DNA of 64,000 nucleotides from Favolaschia claudopus (GCA_037176885.1 JAWWNJ010000021.1:434001-498000); one strand, 5' to 3'. Counted from the first letter of the stretch, positions 32,787 to 44,596 are shown. Numbers and translations are program-made. Notes: generated by a model from the letters alone, not told the origin.

Positions 32787-32880
32787 AGTGTTGAGTTAAG
32801 GGTTAACCCTTAGCTTCAGCTAAAGAAGATGTTAGGTCTTAATTAAGGCCGGGGGCCTGCCTGGCCCCAATTGTGCAGCA
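32787..32880. mobile_element. Fragment related to hAT-like element B
   Basis: CAGTGTTGAGTTAAGGGTTA and later TTAGGTCTTAATTAAGG resemble the termini of 9019-9802. Only one end is present. Confidence 0.45.
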
Positions 32881-32926
32881 AAAAAATACAATTCAAATTT
32901 GAATTTTTTCCTTCAGTCGATTTGAG

Positions 32927-33026
32927 GCATCAATGATGGCATCATTGATGGCATCATCAATGATGCCATCATTGATGCCATCATTGATGCCATCATTGAT
33001 GCCATCATTGATGCCATCAATGATGG
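32927..33026. repeat. 12-bp minisatellite that reverses orientation at its centre
   Basis: The unit CCATCATTGATG is tandem on the right, and its complement GATGGCATCATT-type units lie on the left, meeting near 32960. The whole array can form a hairpin. Confidence 0.8.
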
Positions 33027-33150
33027 GACCTATGTGGTGGTGTTTAGACCGAGCGCACCATAGCTTGGCTGAATTTTAGGCGCGCGGCTTCTCTTAAGGT
33101 TCACACAAGATTTAGGATAAACTAGCAGTTACCAGTGCGCTGCGGCGTGA

Positions 33151-33346
33151 TTAGACTCGAGCCAGTCTCTCGTTGAAGCTTTTTGAGGGAGCACGCCAAC
33201 TCGCTCTCACGCCTTCGGATTTGTGGCCTAATCGGGTATATTTTGGCTATTGCACCCGCACTCTGCCACACGCCTGCCAAGTTCTACCAGCCCCTACTGA
33301 AGGTAAAAGGATTCCTGACTATTCCTGAAGTAGGGCTGGTTCGAGG
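33151..33346. mobile_element. MULE-type MITE, 196 bp
   Basis: Flanked by CTGCGGCGTGA (33140-33150) and CTACGGCGTGA (33347-33357), an 11-bp duplication with one mismatch. The ends carry CTCGAGCCAG and (inverted) CTCGAACCAG, like the element at 41749. It splits the terminal part of the duplicated block; copy 1 is uninterrupted at the matching place. Confidence 0.65.
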
Positions 33347-33416
33347 CTACGGCGTGATCAGAGTACAAAGAAAAGGACATGGCAGAGCAGATCTAGAATG
33401 AGGAGATTTTAAATGC

Positions 33417-33960
33417 TTATGTTACAAATACATTGAAATTTGAGTATGTTGATTCAATGCCTACCACCATTACCACCGGCGCGACCACCACTGAAAGTCC
33501 CTTTCCGCTTGCTCGTTGGTTCGAATTCGGCTCGGAAGACTCGGTGCTGGACTGCCCTCTAAAAAAGCCGGTGAACTTGAGGCGTGCTGGAGTACCATTG
33601 GTAACTAAAGATGATTTGAGATTCAAGCTTTATCGTTCAGCTCGAGATAACCCTCGACGGAGACACTCTTTCCCTTCCCCGGAATGGGTTTATAGTTTTC
33701 CCGCCTCAGCGTTGCAGGGAATACACAGTGAATGGGGAACACATTGTTTGGTATCCTAGTAGCAGAGAGGTATTGCTCTGCTTTGACGTTGAAAGTCGAA
33801 TTTGCCTTGTCGATGTCGCTCGGAACACCACAGACGTGGACAGTAGCATGGGTTAGAAGGTTGATGCGGTCTGGAGATCTAAGAGGGATAATCTGAAAGT
33901 CGGCCTTAGTTATAATGAACGCGAAAAGACAGGCGGAACATTATACATACATACAGAGAT
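33417..33960 (-). pseudogene. OB-like agaricomycete family gene, copy 2, internally deleted
   Basis: On the minus strand one frame reads FQIIPLRSPDRINLLTHATV, then HVCGVPSDIDKANSTFNVKA, EQYLSATRIPNNVFPIHCVF, PATLRRENYKPIPGKGKSVS and VEGYLELND before a premature stop. Relative to copy 1 about 100 bp are deleted after ELND. The tail (TPARLKFTGFFRGQSSTESS) follows in another frame. It is better preserved in the body than copy 1, which in turn keeps the region lost here. The family is known to me only as multicopy hypothetical proteins; the OB-like label is a weak inference from the beta-rich pattern. Confidence 0.5.
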
Positions 33961-34795
33961 TATGTCTCCAAAGACATGATTGAGTCTAGGGGAGGAGAAG
34001 AGTGGTCTCGCAGCCTACCTGCAGTTGTGCGCATTCGGCGGAACTGCAATTGAACAGGAAGGCATCAAAGAACAGCAAGAGCAAAAGAGTCCAACCACCG
34101 TGACGTACCGTCAACATCCATTCTCGCAGCCTTTTCAGCCCGTTCTCCCTCTCTCCGCGCTCTCTGCACCTGTGACCTATTGGAAAGCGGTTCCGTTGGA
34201 GGGTGTGGACAATTCTCTCGGGCTCTCTGATGTCGTCTGACCTGACCGAGAGAACCGGCGTTTGGGCCGCAGTGGTGGAAGTATCGGGTGGGACATTCTG
34301 GTCGCGATGAGCAGGTACACGCCTAGGGGCTTCGTTGGTTTCGTGTATGGCGCGTTGAATCTCTCGCTCGTTGTTGATGCCGTTGCGGCGTCGTTGGAGG
34401 TGCTAATAAATTCGATGAGTATATCCGCGACTGTGATTATTGTCGTACATTTGGATGTCGATTTCGTGGTGGGAAACAGATTAGATGTTCAATGTTCACA
34501 CAGAAAGACCAGAAAGAGCGTTTATTGGAGACGACGCTACGGGTACTAGACTCGAACCAGTCGTTATTTCACGGGGGTCGATCAACGGAGCGGTCAAATA
34601 ACGACTGAAAGATAATCACCGGTGACATAGAGACACGGAGATTCCCGAGAATTGATCTCGGGACTTCGTCAAAATTTTCGAGACCTGCATGCAAAAGTTT
34701 TTAAAACGGTGGATATAATTTCATAGGCGGGTAGTTACTTAAATTCTAAGACTCTTGTCGTGCTCGAATCAACATTAATTCTTGAATCGCAATAA

Positions 34796-35995
34796 TCACG
34801 CAGGCTTACGAAGTTGTGATGAACTAGCAACAGGCTGCAATTTCTTCGGAGTCGATGGAGTAGCTGAAAAGGTTGCCTGGCTGAGCATCGCAATTTGCTT
34901 TCGCAGGGTCTCATTTTCCTGTTGTGTGGCTTCGAGATCATTTCGGAGTTTCCTGCTTTCCTTGACTGTGAGGAGCTCCGCATCAGTGATGCGCTTCTTC
35001 TCAGAAGCGTGAGCCTTTCGCTGCGCTTGACTCTTCATCCGGCTTTGAAGCGAGTTGTTGGGGTTCTGTAACACTCCCGAGGATATCATTTCTTGAATAA
35101 TTCGCGCATTTTGCGCATCTTGTTCCTTCGCGCTACAACGGACTTCAGCTGTATAGAAGACAACAAAGATGGTATCTCGCAATAATATTGCCTCCAAAAT
35201 TAGACGATTCGTAGGCTTGATTTGGTTGTCTTCAGCGTGACTCCCTTCGATTGGGTTTGTATCGTTGGGAGTTAGATCCCAGTAGCGCTTGTTCATGTGC
35301 GAGAGGTAGCGGTTGAGGGAGACAAGCAGCCAAGGGTAGCTAACTTTATGCGCCCACCATGCTAATTTGATTCATTAGCATCCGGTTTGATTCAAGACCG
35401 CAAAGATGGCCAACTTGCCTCGAAGTTTAGCATTTGTTGAGTCAGTGCAAAATGAATAGTACTGTTGAATGTCTTCATCGGAAGCCAGATAAGGAAAGCT
35501 GAGCAAGTATTGAAGAATTGTATCGCTAATGTGATCGCGAAGACCAAGGACACCACTAGAGCTTACTTGAGACAAATAACGAATGGAATGGGATGTGCAT
35601 ACCGCGTAAAATGCACAAGACAAGTCTTCCAAATCAGCATCAGGATGTTATCGAAGTGCATACCCGGGCTGTCACGATTCATCTGGCGCAGAATGATTAC
35701 GTCCGCTAATCCCTGTGCTTGTGCACCCTCGGAATTGCCAATCGCACCAAGAAGGTTCGAAGAAGACGAGAAGGCCTTGAATTTTAGTTTTTTACCGGTC
35801 GCAGTTCGAGGTTGATGCCCTCTTGCGCGCGGGCTGCTTGCCCTTGGCCTTGCGTTTGCGCTTACGATCATCGTCGTCTGGGGATAGGTACTCTGAAAAC
35901 TTGCTTTAATAAAGGAGTCATGCTCTGAAGGCAGCATCTCACCATCGTCCGAAGCATCACCACCGCGAAGACGAAAGGCAGGAGCATAGCGGACT
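34796..35995 (-). CDS. YWDLTPNDTNP-motif fungal family gene, 3' part
   Basis: Reading leftwards from about 35990: RYAPAFRLRGGDASDD, intron (35885-35935), EYLSPDDDDRKRKRKAKGKQ, a further likely intron, then DVIILRQMNRDSPGMHFDNI, LIWKTCLVHFTR, intron, LGLRDHISDTILQYLLSFPY, CTDSTNAKLR, an apparent GC-AG intron (about 35351-35408), AWWAHKVSYPW, LNKRYWDLTPNDTNPIEGSH, and a C-terminal coiled coil (KESRKLRNDLEATQQENETL) with a stop at 34796. The WDLTPNDTNPIEGSHA block marks an expanded agaricomycete family that I believe is transposon-related, without firm proof. No stop or frameshift is evident in the proposed exons. The N terminus is not identified. A weaker alternative is a decayed copy that mimics splicing. 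Confidence 0.5.
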
Positions 35996-36203
35996 AGAAA
36001 ACAAGGTTATTTGAATTCTCGGTCCGAAGATTTTAAGAAAACAAAACAGACCGCAATTTTGTGCCGATGACTTTCTATACCAAAGATAGCTGCTCAAACC
36101 AACGAAGATGGCTGTGAGTATTGGAAGCAAAGGCAGGCTGCCAAGGGTTCATGTTGGGAGTCGGAAAAACGACACAGAGAGCCGCGGAAACCTACAGACT
36201 TGG

Positions 36204-36654
36204 TTATGAGGAGCGGAAAGAGTAGAAAGAAGGGTCAAACTCTTTCAGTGGCTCGCAATATCCCGGTTGTCGCCGAAGTCGGTCAATCCTCATGTGCGAA
36301 ACATGGGATCGTCCGTAAACAAGCCGTTGTAAGTTGAATACTGAACACATGTTAATATTTGCCGGGATTAAGAATTGTCCTACATGAGATGAATTTGTTA
36401 GCTGATTACAAAGAAGCGAGCCAGAACTTGCCAAGGCAGCTTATAACATGATTAAAGAGAGCAGAGAAGTAGGCTAGGCAATAAGTGAAAGTGTATGCAT
36501 CCGCATGAGTAGCCGGTAGGACGAGAGCAGAGATAGAGCCTAAGAGGAAACCCAAGGAGAGATTGAGGAAAAAGCGGAACAAGAGAATGTTTCTTTCGCC
36601 GGGGCGTGTTTTCGATGATTCTGGAAGCCTCTTGGGCGAAGTATAGCCTCCCAT
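36204..36654 (-). CDS. Small membrane protein, hypothetical
   Basis: The ATG at 36654 follows a pyrimidine-rich leader and a TATA box at 36761-36770 (minus strand TGTATATAAGCC), about 107 bp upstream. The first exon encodes a basic N terminus (MGGYTSPKRLPESSKTRPGE) followed by two hydrophobic segments (LLFRFFLNLSLGFLLGSIS at about residues 23-43, and YCLAYFSALFNHVISCLG near 55-75), probably a two-pass membrane protein. After GKFWLAS a GT-AG intron of about 31 nt or longer seems likely (GTAATCAGC...CATGTAG), and reading then continues toward 36204. The exact 3' exon is uncertain. I do not recognise the family. Confidence 0.45.
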
Positions 36655-36760
36655 GACTGGAAAAAACTTCGATTCCAAGATTCCAGAGCAGAGATGAGAG
36701 AGAAAGAGAGTGACTCTGAGTGATTCAGATTGGGTGAAAGCGGGTTCATTTTGGCTGGCT

Positions 36761-36770
36761 TATATACACA
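36761..36770 (-). promoter_or_regulatory. TATA box of the small membrane protein gene
   Basis: TATATAAG-type box on the minus strand (GTGTATATAAGCC), about 107 bp before the ATG at 36654, with a CT-rich tract between: the usual fungal core-promoter layout. Confidence 0.5.
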
Positions 36771-36779
36771 TTTTCGAGC

Positions 36780-39700
36780 TCAGGGTCGAGTTACTCCGTT
36801 GAGAATTATCCATGCTGGCACCTGGCTGAAACCTTTACTGCTTGCCGCGCTTATTTTCGAAATTGAAAAAGTTGGGGAATCGGGATTATTTATTGTTGTG
36901 TTACAGCCAGTATTGCCAAGTTGTGGATCCAGAAATGGGGCATAAGGTTACTAGAGCAGAAAGCAGCCACTATCAGCTTGCAGATTGATCCATTTGACGG
37001 ACGCAAAAAGTCGCGATAGCGTCAAGCAGGAGAATTGCGGCAAAAGACTGTACGTGACCGTGACAAGCTTGGCGTGATGGCGATTTAATGCCCGCCGGCT
37101 TCCCTTGTTCCGTGCCGACACTTCATTTTCGTTTTTGAACTGAATGCCGAAGGTCATCATCGGCCATCCATCGGCTATTCTATATATAGTGATTTTCGTT
37201 TTCTCTGTAACTATGATATAGGTATGCTATAGTCGAAAGCGTAGGTCTGGAAGGCGTTCCCGGATGCTATCAAGGCACAAATCTCATCAAATTACACGTC
37301 CTGGGACGATTTCACAAAAGCAATTTTCCGTCTCAAACATGGTGCGAATATTCTTCCGGAAGTGTGTAAGTTGGGTGTTCTGTATCATAGTAGATCCTTT
37401 ATTGAGCCTGGTATAGTGCCTCGACCGTGGTAAAAGGCGCCTACAGCAGGCAATCTGATCTACGATCTTCCATCGCCCTGCCAACTCGCTGTATGCCTGA
37501 CGCGGTACATGCCTACTACATGGCGAGGCCGCAACCCTGATCGCAGGACGGGAAACATTCCACCTGCAGTCGATAGGGCTTGGGAGGACCCTGTGCCTCC
37601 CGCTCCCACGAAACGGTATGGTTCGGCCAAAACTTCATGACCAGTCGGAATCTTGCTCACAATTCTTCAGGATTCGAGATTTATCAGGAACTTGGGTATG
37701 GTTTGTAGGTGAAATTTTTATTTTAGGGGAATCGGAGGTACTCCTAACTTAGGGTTACAAAACGCGAAATTTGAACAGCGAAAAACCAAAAATTGTGGTG
37801 ACTTTCCATAAGCATTTTCTTCTTTTACATTTTTCATCGGGGTGCCAGTGATGCTATCACCAAAGATAGATCTTCCAGATTTAATCCAGAGCATTCTCGA
37901 CGAGCAGTAAAAACTGGGAACCATATTTTTCGTTCCAATTCAGCCGACATGTTTTGGTTGACCAGCAAGCCGGTAACTATACATATTTGGGATGTTGGCA
38001 TTATGTTTGTCTATAGCCAAATATTTGCCGGAAATGCCGACTCCAGTCAAGGCCGCGAAATGGTTAACTGGAGGGAAAATAATCTAATGAGGGGAAAATA
38101 ATCTAATAGATTTTTCAAAAGACAAGCTGTTCTCAATATTCTAAGATCCAAGTCCGATGAGGTCCCGACAGCTGTCTCGGGAAGGCGGTGATTAGGCGGG
38201 GAAACAGTCGAAATAATCCGCAAACATTCGTAAATGCTTATGAAAAGGCAACCACTACCTGTAAACTCGCAAGTTTGGGGCAGGCAATCAAGTCTTTCTC
38301 TGCCATTCCGCCTCTGCAGCCCTAACCCCTTCTTCCGGACCTCGCAGTCGGAGTCAAAGCGAAATCGGCAATGATTGATGGCGCTGCACAGCCACCGGCA
38401 CCGAGTGATCCGCAATCAAAAGCGCGAAATTGCCCTGCAAAATACCAAAACGCAAATTTTCAAAGTTTTGCTCCTGTACGTTGGTAGATTACCTTCTTGT
38501 GATGCTATTTACACAATCCCAGGATGTCTCAATCAAAAGTGACGTGACAGTATCAATTACTTACCAAATTGGGACTCTGACTTGTCACGAAGTTCGGTCC
38601 GCCACCATACACAGCGTTTCCCGCTTCCGCTGGCTCACGCTTTCAAAGTTGTATCCGCACTGGCCCCTCCCCAAGTCTGGTACCCGTCCTACCCGCGTCG
38701 CTGTCTCTCTCCCCTCTGTCGACATTGTGCGTTCCTAGCACCCCTCCCCTCCCCTCCCCCTCCCCTCCCCATTGCTGTCCGTCTCCTCCCTGTTTTTGTG
38801 GAGCCTGTGGCGCTTCCCCCTGTTTTTCGCCCACCTTTGGCTGCTTCAGGGTGAGCTGTTGGTTTTGGGCTGCCTCGGCTCCTTCGTCTTCGGGCGGAGT
38901 GCAGCGAGCTCCATTTCGGAGTTCACGCCCAATATATCAATGGCTTGCTTACACATCTCTCCCTCTCGAGAACTCAGGCCAATCCCACAGCGTAAGCGTT
39001 GATACTTATGTGTCGAATAAATCTGAAGAAAACTGCCAGAGCAACCTACCACATCGAACACGGGGATGTCCTAGGTCGTAGTGCTCCCAAGTCACTTGCA
39101 TGCCTGGGGAGCACTCGGTCCAAGAGCACTGCGATCAAGCAAACCAATGCTCTTTTGTCAAGTTTTGGCTTTACCTCATCGCGCGAGACCAGATGGAAAC
39201 ACTGTCTGAGCCTGGGAAGACAGTGTGCCGTTTTGTGACAGCGGCAGAGAGGGGCCGATCAGATCCGGACCCTTTTCTTCCTCGACCACCATCTTCTCCT
39301 TCGTCCTGCCAGCTTTCAGCGCTCACGAACATTCTGATTTCACGTCGCTATGCTTCTCTAGACACTCGACATCCTGCTTCAAGCCTGATCCTCTTGACCC
39401 CACCGTGGTACAGTACCCTGTCCGACTCATCCATTTGCGAATGCTGGCTGTGCAGCAGTATTAAAACCGCTGAATCGACATCACTGTCCAACACTCCTTA
39501 TCATATGCATACGAACCACCGGCAGCCCCATCCGTCCTCCCCGAAACTCAGTAGCTCACTCATTCTGTGTCGAGACTGGCAACTGACAACCCCCGACCCC
39601 TGTCTCATATCTGGTCTCCCTGCGTCAGCTTTCAATCTATCGGGATACTTGCTTGGGTCTCCCAAGCTGGCAATATTCCTGATCATTCCCTATACTTCTA

Positions 39701-39909
39701 CCAATGCCGTTCACTCGTTTCAACCGATTTCGCATTCACAATATTAGCACGATTCTCGATGAGCTCATCTGGCTCGTTTCCTTCGAGTTGTCGACTTATA
39801 CTCAAATTTTATGCGCCTTCAGTTCACATTTCCGATTCAAGCTCAAGCAGCAACTGCACCCTGTATATTCCAGCGAGCACTTTGCCCCTTCACGTTCAAG
39901 ATCCAATTT
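36780..39909. other. No supportable gene
   Basis: ORFs up to 215 codons (39100-39747) lack recognisable motifs and splice logic and are serine/proline-rich. A polypyrimidine tract made of CCCCTCCCCT units lies at 38741-38770. Confidence 0.35.
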
Positions 39910-40245
39910 TAAAGCTCAAGTCGTGTTCACGTCTTTCACGTTCACGATTCAAGTCTAGATTCAAACGCCGTTCACACTTTTTACGGTTCAAGCTTAAAGC
40001 TCAAGCGGTGTTCGCGCCTTTTCACGTTCACAGTTCAATTTACTGTAAAGCTCAAGTGCCGTTCGCGCCTTGTCACGTTCACAGTTGAAGTCAATTCAAA
40101 AGCTCAAGCGGTGTTCGCGCCGTGTGTCCTTCACAGTTCAAGTCAAAAGCTCAAGCGGCGTTCGCGCCTCTCATGTTGACAGTTCAAGTTCAATATCAAG
40201 CAGTGTTCACGCCTTACACGTTCGCAGTTCAAAGTTCAAAGTTCA
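39910..40245 (+). repeat. Minisatellite with ~50-bp period
   Basis: AAGCTCAAGCGGTGTTCGCG followed by CCTTTTCACGTTCACAGTTC recurs with starts near 39914, 39996, 40047, 40099, 40146 and 40194; spacing is mostly 47-52 bp. Copies are diverged, especially at the edges. A 50-bp spacing is not a multiple of 3 throughout, so it is unlikely to be coding. Confidence 0.75.
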
Positions 40246-41748
40246 GGATATCCCGGCCTTTCACGCCCACGCTCTCGCTATCGCACGTTGATGATGTCAC
40301 TTTAGATCACAAATTACTTGTTCGAGTTTGCGCTTTCGTGGTTTTATACCCGCTTTTGGGTTTCAAAGTGACGACTTCTGCATTTTCCTGATGTCTCCGC
40401 CTCAAGGCTCAAGTTTCTTATGGCACATCGCCCTCAAAGCTATGTATTGCCGACTTCTATTCAATGTATCGTTAATCTGGCCCGAACAATCACGCTGTAC
40501 GCTTATCCCCGTAACCCCTCAATATCAGCTTTCTGCAAATTTCATGGTCCAATTTCTCGCCCAACAATCATTCTGAAGACCAGCGACAACTTCAAGGCAA
40601 CCTTAAATCTCATGCTTCAGCAACTGATGCCTTACGACTCGACTTTCTCAAAGATCACTCTGCACACCAAACATCACTTTAGAAGCTTTCTTTAACCTGC
40701 AGTCACAACCGACTTACGTCTCTTCCCTCAACCACCTGAACTCGCTCCGCATCTCCGGTTAACTAGCTTGTGCGGATAGCTATTGACATCGCGTTGCACT
40801 TGGCTTAGGATCCTGCTGCAACTAACCGTTGCCACTGAAGGCCCAACAATCCCGTATTGTTGTCCGTGACAAACGAATGCTCAAGTTACTATCGACCTAT
40901 AAATTTTCAACCCATACCCGTGGACGGGTCACTCAGGTTTCCTTGAAAGCACGCCGTCACAATATCACTTTCTATGCTCTGCGCTGCGCAATATTCCACC
41001 GCTCAATACTGTTTCCCATTCATGCTTGATATAGTTCGCTGTTCATCTGGGTGCCGAACTTACTCCAGGTTGTCCACACTCCAGGTGAAGCGGCATAAAT
41101 AAACTCACTTAATCGCCGGTTTCACGACAGATTCAATTCTATAGATCTTCAACGCCACCCGCCGTGCCTACAGATCGCAAAGCCGTCCTATTCTCCGTAC
41201 TCCCTGCATCTTTCCCTCCCTTCATGTATCAAACCCAAATGAAACGCTAGAGTCAACTCACTCTGCGTCTCGAGATAGCTATGACCTTTCACACGTTCGA
41301 ACCCTATGAAAAACCAAACACCCATGTTCGGCCTGTCTTCGCAATGACCAAAGTTACAATACCCCGAGTCGGGAGACCCTCAAGTGCTATCCAATTTTAC
41401 GCTGCACGTTCAATATAGTCAGGCTATTACGAGCGTCTAAAATTTCACAGATCGTCGACAATCCTTCGTACTAACGCACCAGTTCGAAATACTCCATACT
41501 GAAAGGTGCATTACACGTGATCGCGTCGGGTCACGTTTGTATTACATAAGCACGCAAAAGGTTTTCCGAAAAACTTTGAAGTTGCCCGCGGTGGCAATCA
41601 ATTCTTCTTTGGAGCACTTTTCTAAAAATCAGTATAAAACTTTTCACTGAAATAAGTTGTTGAGAATCTGAGCCCAGGAAGGTCTTCCTACACCTAAACT
41701 GAATGTTTCCCTGGGTTTAGTTTAATATTTTAGTCCCGCCCTCCCGAC
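40246..41748. other. No supportable gene
   Basis: CT-rich plus strand, short ORFs, no recognisable domains or repeats. Confidence 0.35.
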
Positions 41749-42308
41749 TAGGCTCGAGACCAGCCGTTAGTGGGAGTAATGACGAGCGAGCAGGTATTAC
41801 TTACCATAACGGCTGGAAGCACTTAGGCGTAGATTGATGGATGGCAAATTCAAACTCCGACTATACCTTATTAGGAAGTATCTCCGAGCTCAAGTTGCTC
41901 AGTTTTTGTTTTCTTCCACTCAAATGCTGCCTGTAACAGTTGTCAACCATTTCTATCCTTCAGTGGAGAGTTTTCGGGCCAAGATTACCTGAAAATACCA
42001 TCATTGTGAAGGTTTCTAGCATCAGGTTTTATTTTGGGTCAATAAACCTCTTGTATGCAAGGCAAACCTATATCAAAGTCACAGAGGACTTGGGGTTAAT
42101 AGAGAATGTGGTTAGCTCATATTGTGAAATATTATCTTGAGGCAAACGTGAAAACAAGTCGCTTCAAGCCTCGGAGATACTTCCTAAAAAGGTATAATCG
42201 GAGTTTGAAATTGCCATCTATCAGTTTACGGCTAAGTGCTTCCAGCCGTTATTGTCAGTAATACCTGCTTGCTCGTCATTGCTACTATAACGGCTGGTTT
42301 CGAGCCTA
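41749..42308. mobile_element. MULE-type MITE, 560 bp, 9-bp target duplication
   Basis: CCTCCCGAC flanks both sides (41740-41748 and 42309-42317). The termini TAGGCTCGAGACCAGCCGTT pair over about 150 bp, with motifs such as GAGCAGGTATTACT and AACGGCTGGAAGCACTTA in both arms. The unpaired interior (about 230 bp) has no gene. Long inverted repeats with a 9-bp duplication point to Mutator-like elements. Confidence 0.8.
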
Positions 42309-42317
42309 CCTCCCGAC

Positions 42318-43714
42318 GAGTATGGGCGGGAGTGGGTGTCACGCTGTGACAGCACGTGACTCGATGGATGCGAATGTCGTGATCGTAATAGTACAGTAGT
42401 CTGAAAGCTTGAAAGATGTGCGTCTGTCCATATAGCCTTGACTACAAGCCTTGAAGCGCACAATAGCTTACCTGCCTTAAAATGCTGATACTTAATGGAT
42501 ATAGTTAATTGTCGGAGAAATGAAGGTGTTCCCTTGGCCCTTGAGCATAGTAGAACGAATTTCATACTCTTCCAGCGGCAAGGCAGGAATTCTGGAGCCC
42601 AGCATGGTGTTAGATGAGTAAAATTGCGGAGAAGACGCGGTTGTCACACTGTGTCACAAGTAAGTGATTTGGGCCATTTTGGGGAAAGACAAGTGGATTC
42701 CGACAGACATTGAGCATATATGGCGGTGGAAACATGCCAAATTCAAAGGAGTAGTTTACCTAGAGTACTGCCGCATAGCCATAATGGTAGTCCATTTTTA
42801 AGATCAACGGCGTGCAAGGAGTAAAATTCGGATTATGTAATCACGTTTTCTACCCATTGCCGTGGTATCTAAGGCTAAAACTCTATGTAGGGCATCTATA
42901 TAGATCTATACGAGTCGTCTGGAGGTATTAATTGGCTGGAACCATGACAAGGCACCACGGAAAGTGGTTGAAAAAATGCGTGATGACTCTGTCACAGGTG
43001 TCACAAGACGGAGCGAAGGGTCAGTGCGTCGGCACAGAAGATACAGTTTATTGCAAATTTTTTGAGAGGTAGCTAGATATATATCTATAGATGTCTTATA
43101 TTCAAAATTCGAGTCTATAGGTGCCCGAAGGAAACTGCTATAAGAAAAGTGGACTATTTTGCCGTAAGATACACAGCCACAAAGATTATATAATAAGATT
43201 CTACCGTTGACACGCCTATGAACTTAAAAACAGACTTCAACACATCGAGGTACGAGATCAATAGTGTTGAAGTCTGGCTATGAGAGACTACCATAATGGC
43301 CAGGTACGGCAAAATACAAATTCAGTTCAGTTCAGTTCAGTTCAAACTTCACCTTCGTCACGGTCTTACCGTCTTGTCGTCGTCGTACCGCCCGCCTGTG
43401 GCTCGTCTCCGGAATACAGCGTGGTCTTGTTGGATCGGCTGTGTGTTTTTCTTGTACTCTAGTGTTGCCTGTCTGGCAGACAGAATTACATCTGCGCTCT
43501 TCCGCCAATCCCCACGGTCCAGCGTCCACTGACATTGGTCGTCGTCTTCTTAGGCAGCCTGCTAATGGATATGGGCTGCATGGCGCGATACGCGACACGT
43601 AGCTTTTGCTCACTGTCGATAGATCTCAAGATATTTGTAGCAGCAGCTTAGGGGTTTTTTTGCCGTCAGTTCGGCGGGGTACGATGGGCATATCCGCCCC
43701 GTTACCGTCCCGTC
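42318..43714. other. No supportable gene
   Basis: CAGACTTCAACAC and its complement form a small hairpin at 43231-43276. A (TTCAG)n microsatellite lies at 43320-43344. No gene is recognised. Confidence 0.4.
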
Positions 43715-44245
43715 TCAGAAGGCTCTACGGCACGGGACGGGTGACGGGACGGCCGTCACGGCCGTTGTCGGTAAACTTCGGCTCCATTTCTTGAGATTCC
43801 CTCCCTCAACTGCAGTGTTCACCTCCTTGTATCTTGAAGCAGGTTCTAGAGACGAGTCGCCGATCACGAAAATTAGGACATCACCAGCTTGAATACGCGT
43901 CCGTTGCACACCTCCGCCGCATCTGGGACGTTTAAAATGGGCTACTTTTACAAAGGGCAACTTCCCGTTTCAGTTATTTGTAACCTCAATTTCAATTGGC
44001 GGCACGATCCTTCCTGCGTCATACGCACCTGGAACTCCGGTGAGAGCCCAAAGAGCGCGAACGATGTTCTGGTCGTCGCCGTTCAGTCGCTCAAAGCTGC
44101 GAGAGCTGATCCGTGCAAGCACGCAGTCACATTCTGAACGTTTTCCACAGATCCCAAGCCTGCAGACGAGACTGCGAGAAAATACTGCCCCTGTGAAATT
44201 CATTCTGATCATTAGAACGAAACCGATGGAGAGAGAACACACCAA
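43715..44245 (-). pseudogene. Unrecognised open reading frame with one in-frame stop
   Basis: One frame reads RSFERLNGDDQNIVRALWAL, TGVPGAYDAGRIVPPIEIEV, then TNN and a stop (43970), and continues in the same frame as KLPFVKVAHFKRPRCGGGVQ, RTRIQAGDVLIFVIGDSSLE. The sequence looks protein-like on both sides of the stop, so it may be a gene with one nonsense change or a retained short intron. I do not recognise it. Confidence 0.3.
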
Positions 44246-44500
44246 CGATAGGCTTTAAGCTGGCAATGTTGGTTCTGGGAACCGGTCCGTTTGTGCGTGA
44301 AGTCGAACTCATGATCCTTCCCGGCAGCGCACAAGCAGCCGGAGCAGCAACATGTGCTCGATGCATGGGCATGGGAGAGGATGTCCTGTGGGTACATGTA
44401 TATAAGGCTGGGAAGATTCTCAGTTGAAGCTCATAACTTACTGTCTCCCAACTTCCCTCCCGCGTTGCTGTGTGGGCTGAGTGCATGTGCCAGATGCTGA

Positions 44501-44560
44501 GCAAATATCTTGATCAATGGCTCATGCCACCTCTGGCGTTCCATTGATTGAGATATTTGC
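44501..44560. repeat. 60-bp hairpin
   Basis: GCAAATATCTTGATCAATGG and, 20 bases on, CCATTGATTGAGATATTTGC pair at 18 of 20 positions. It could be a tiny MITE or a structured RNA element. Confidence 0.5.
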
Positions 44561-44596
44561 AAGTTAAGGGGACTCCACATTTCTCATACCAATGTA

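Larger units (their letters stand above)
33122..34540 (-). mobile_element. Duplicated block, copy 2, with Helitron-like 3' terminus
   Basis: Inverted and diverged relative to 10591-12907. On the minus strand it starts near CTCCAATAAACGCTCTTTC (34535) and ends GGTAACTGCTAG followed by T (33122). A MULE-type MITE (33151-33346) sits in its terminal region. TAGACTCGAACCAGTCG near 34548 suggests another such element abuts the 5' side, so that boundary is uncertain. Confidence 0.45.

Noticed and set aside
39100..39747. 215-codon plus-strand ORF.
   Set aside because: Low-complexity Ser/Pro/Leu composition, no domain, no promoter or splice support; likely chance in CT-rich DNA.
44397..44410. TATATAAGG on the plus strand that looks like a promoter.
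   Set aside because: No convincing plus-strand coding sequence follows before the hairpin and the TA-flanked element.
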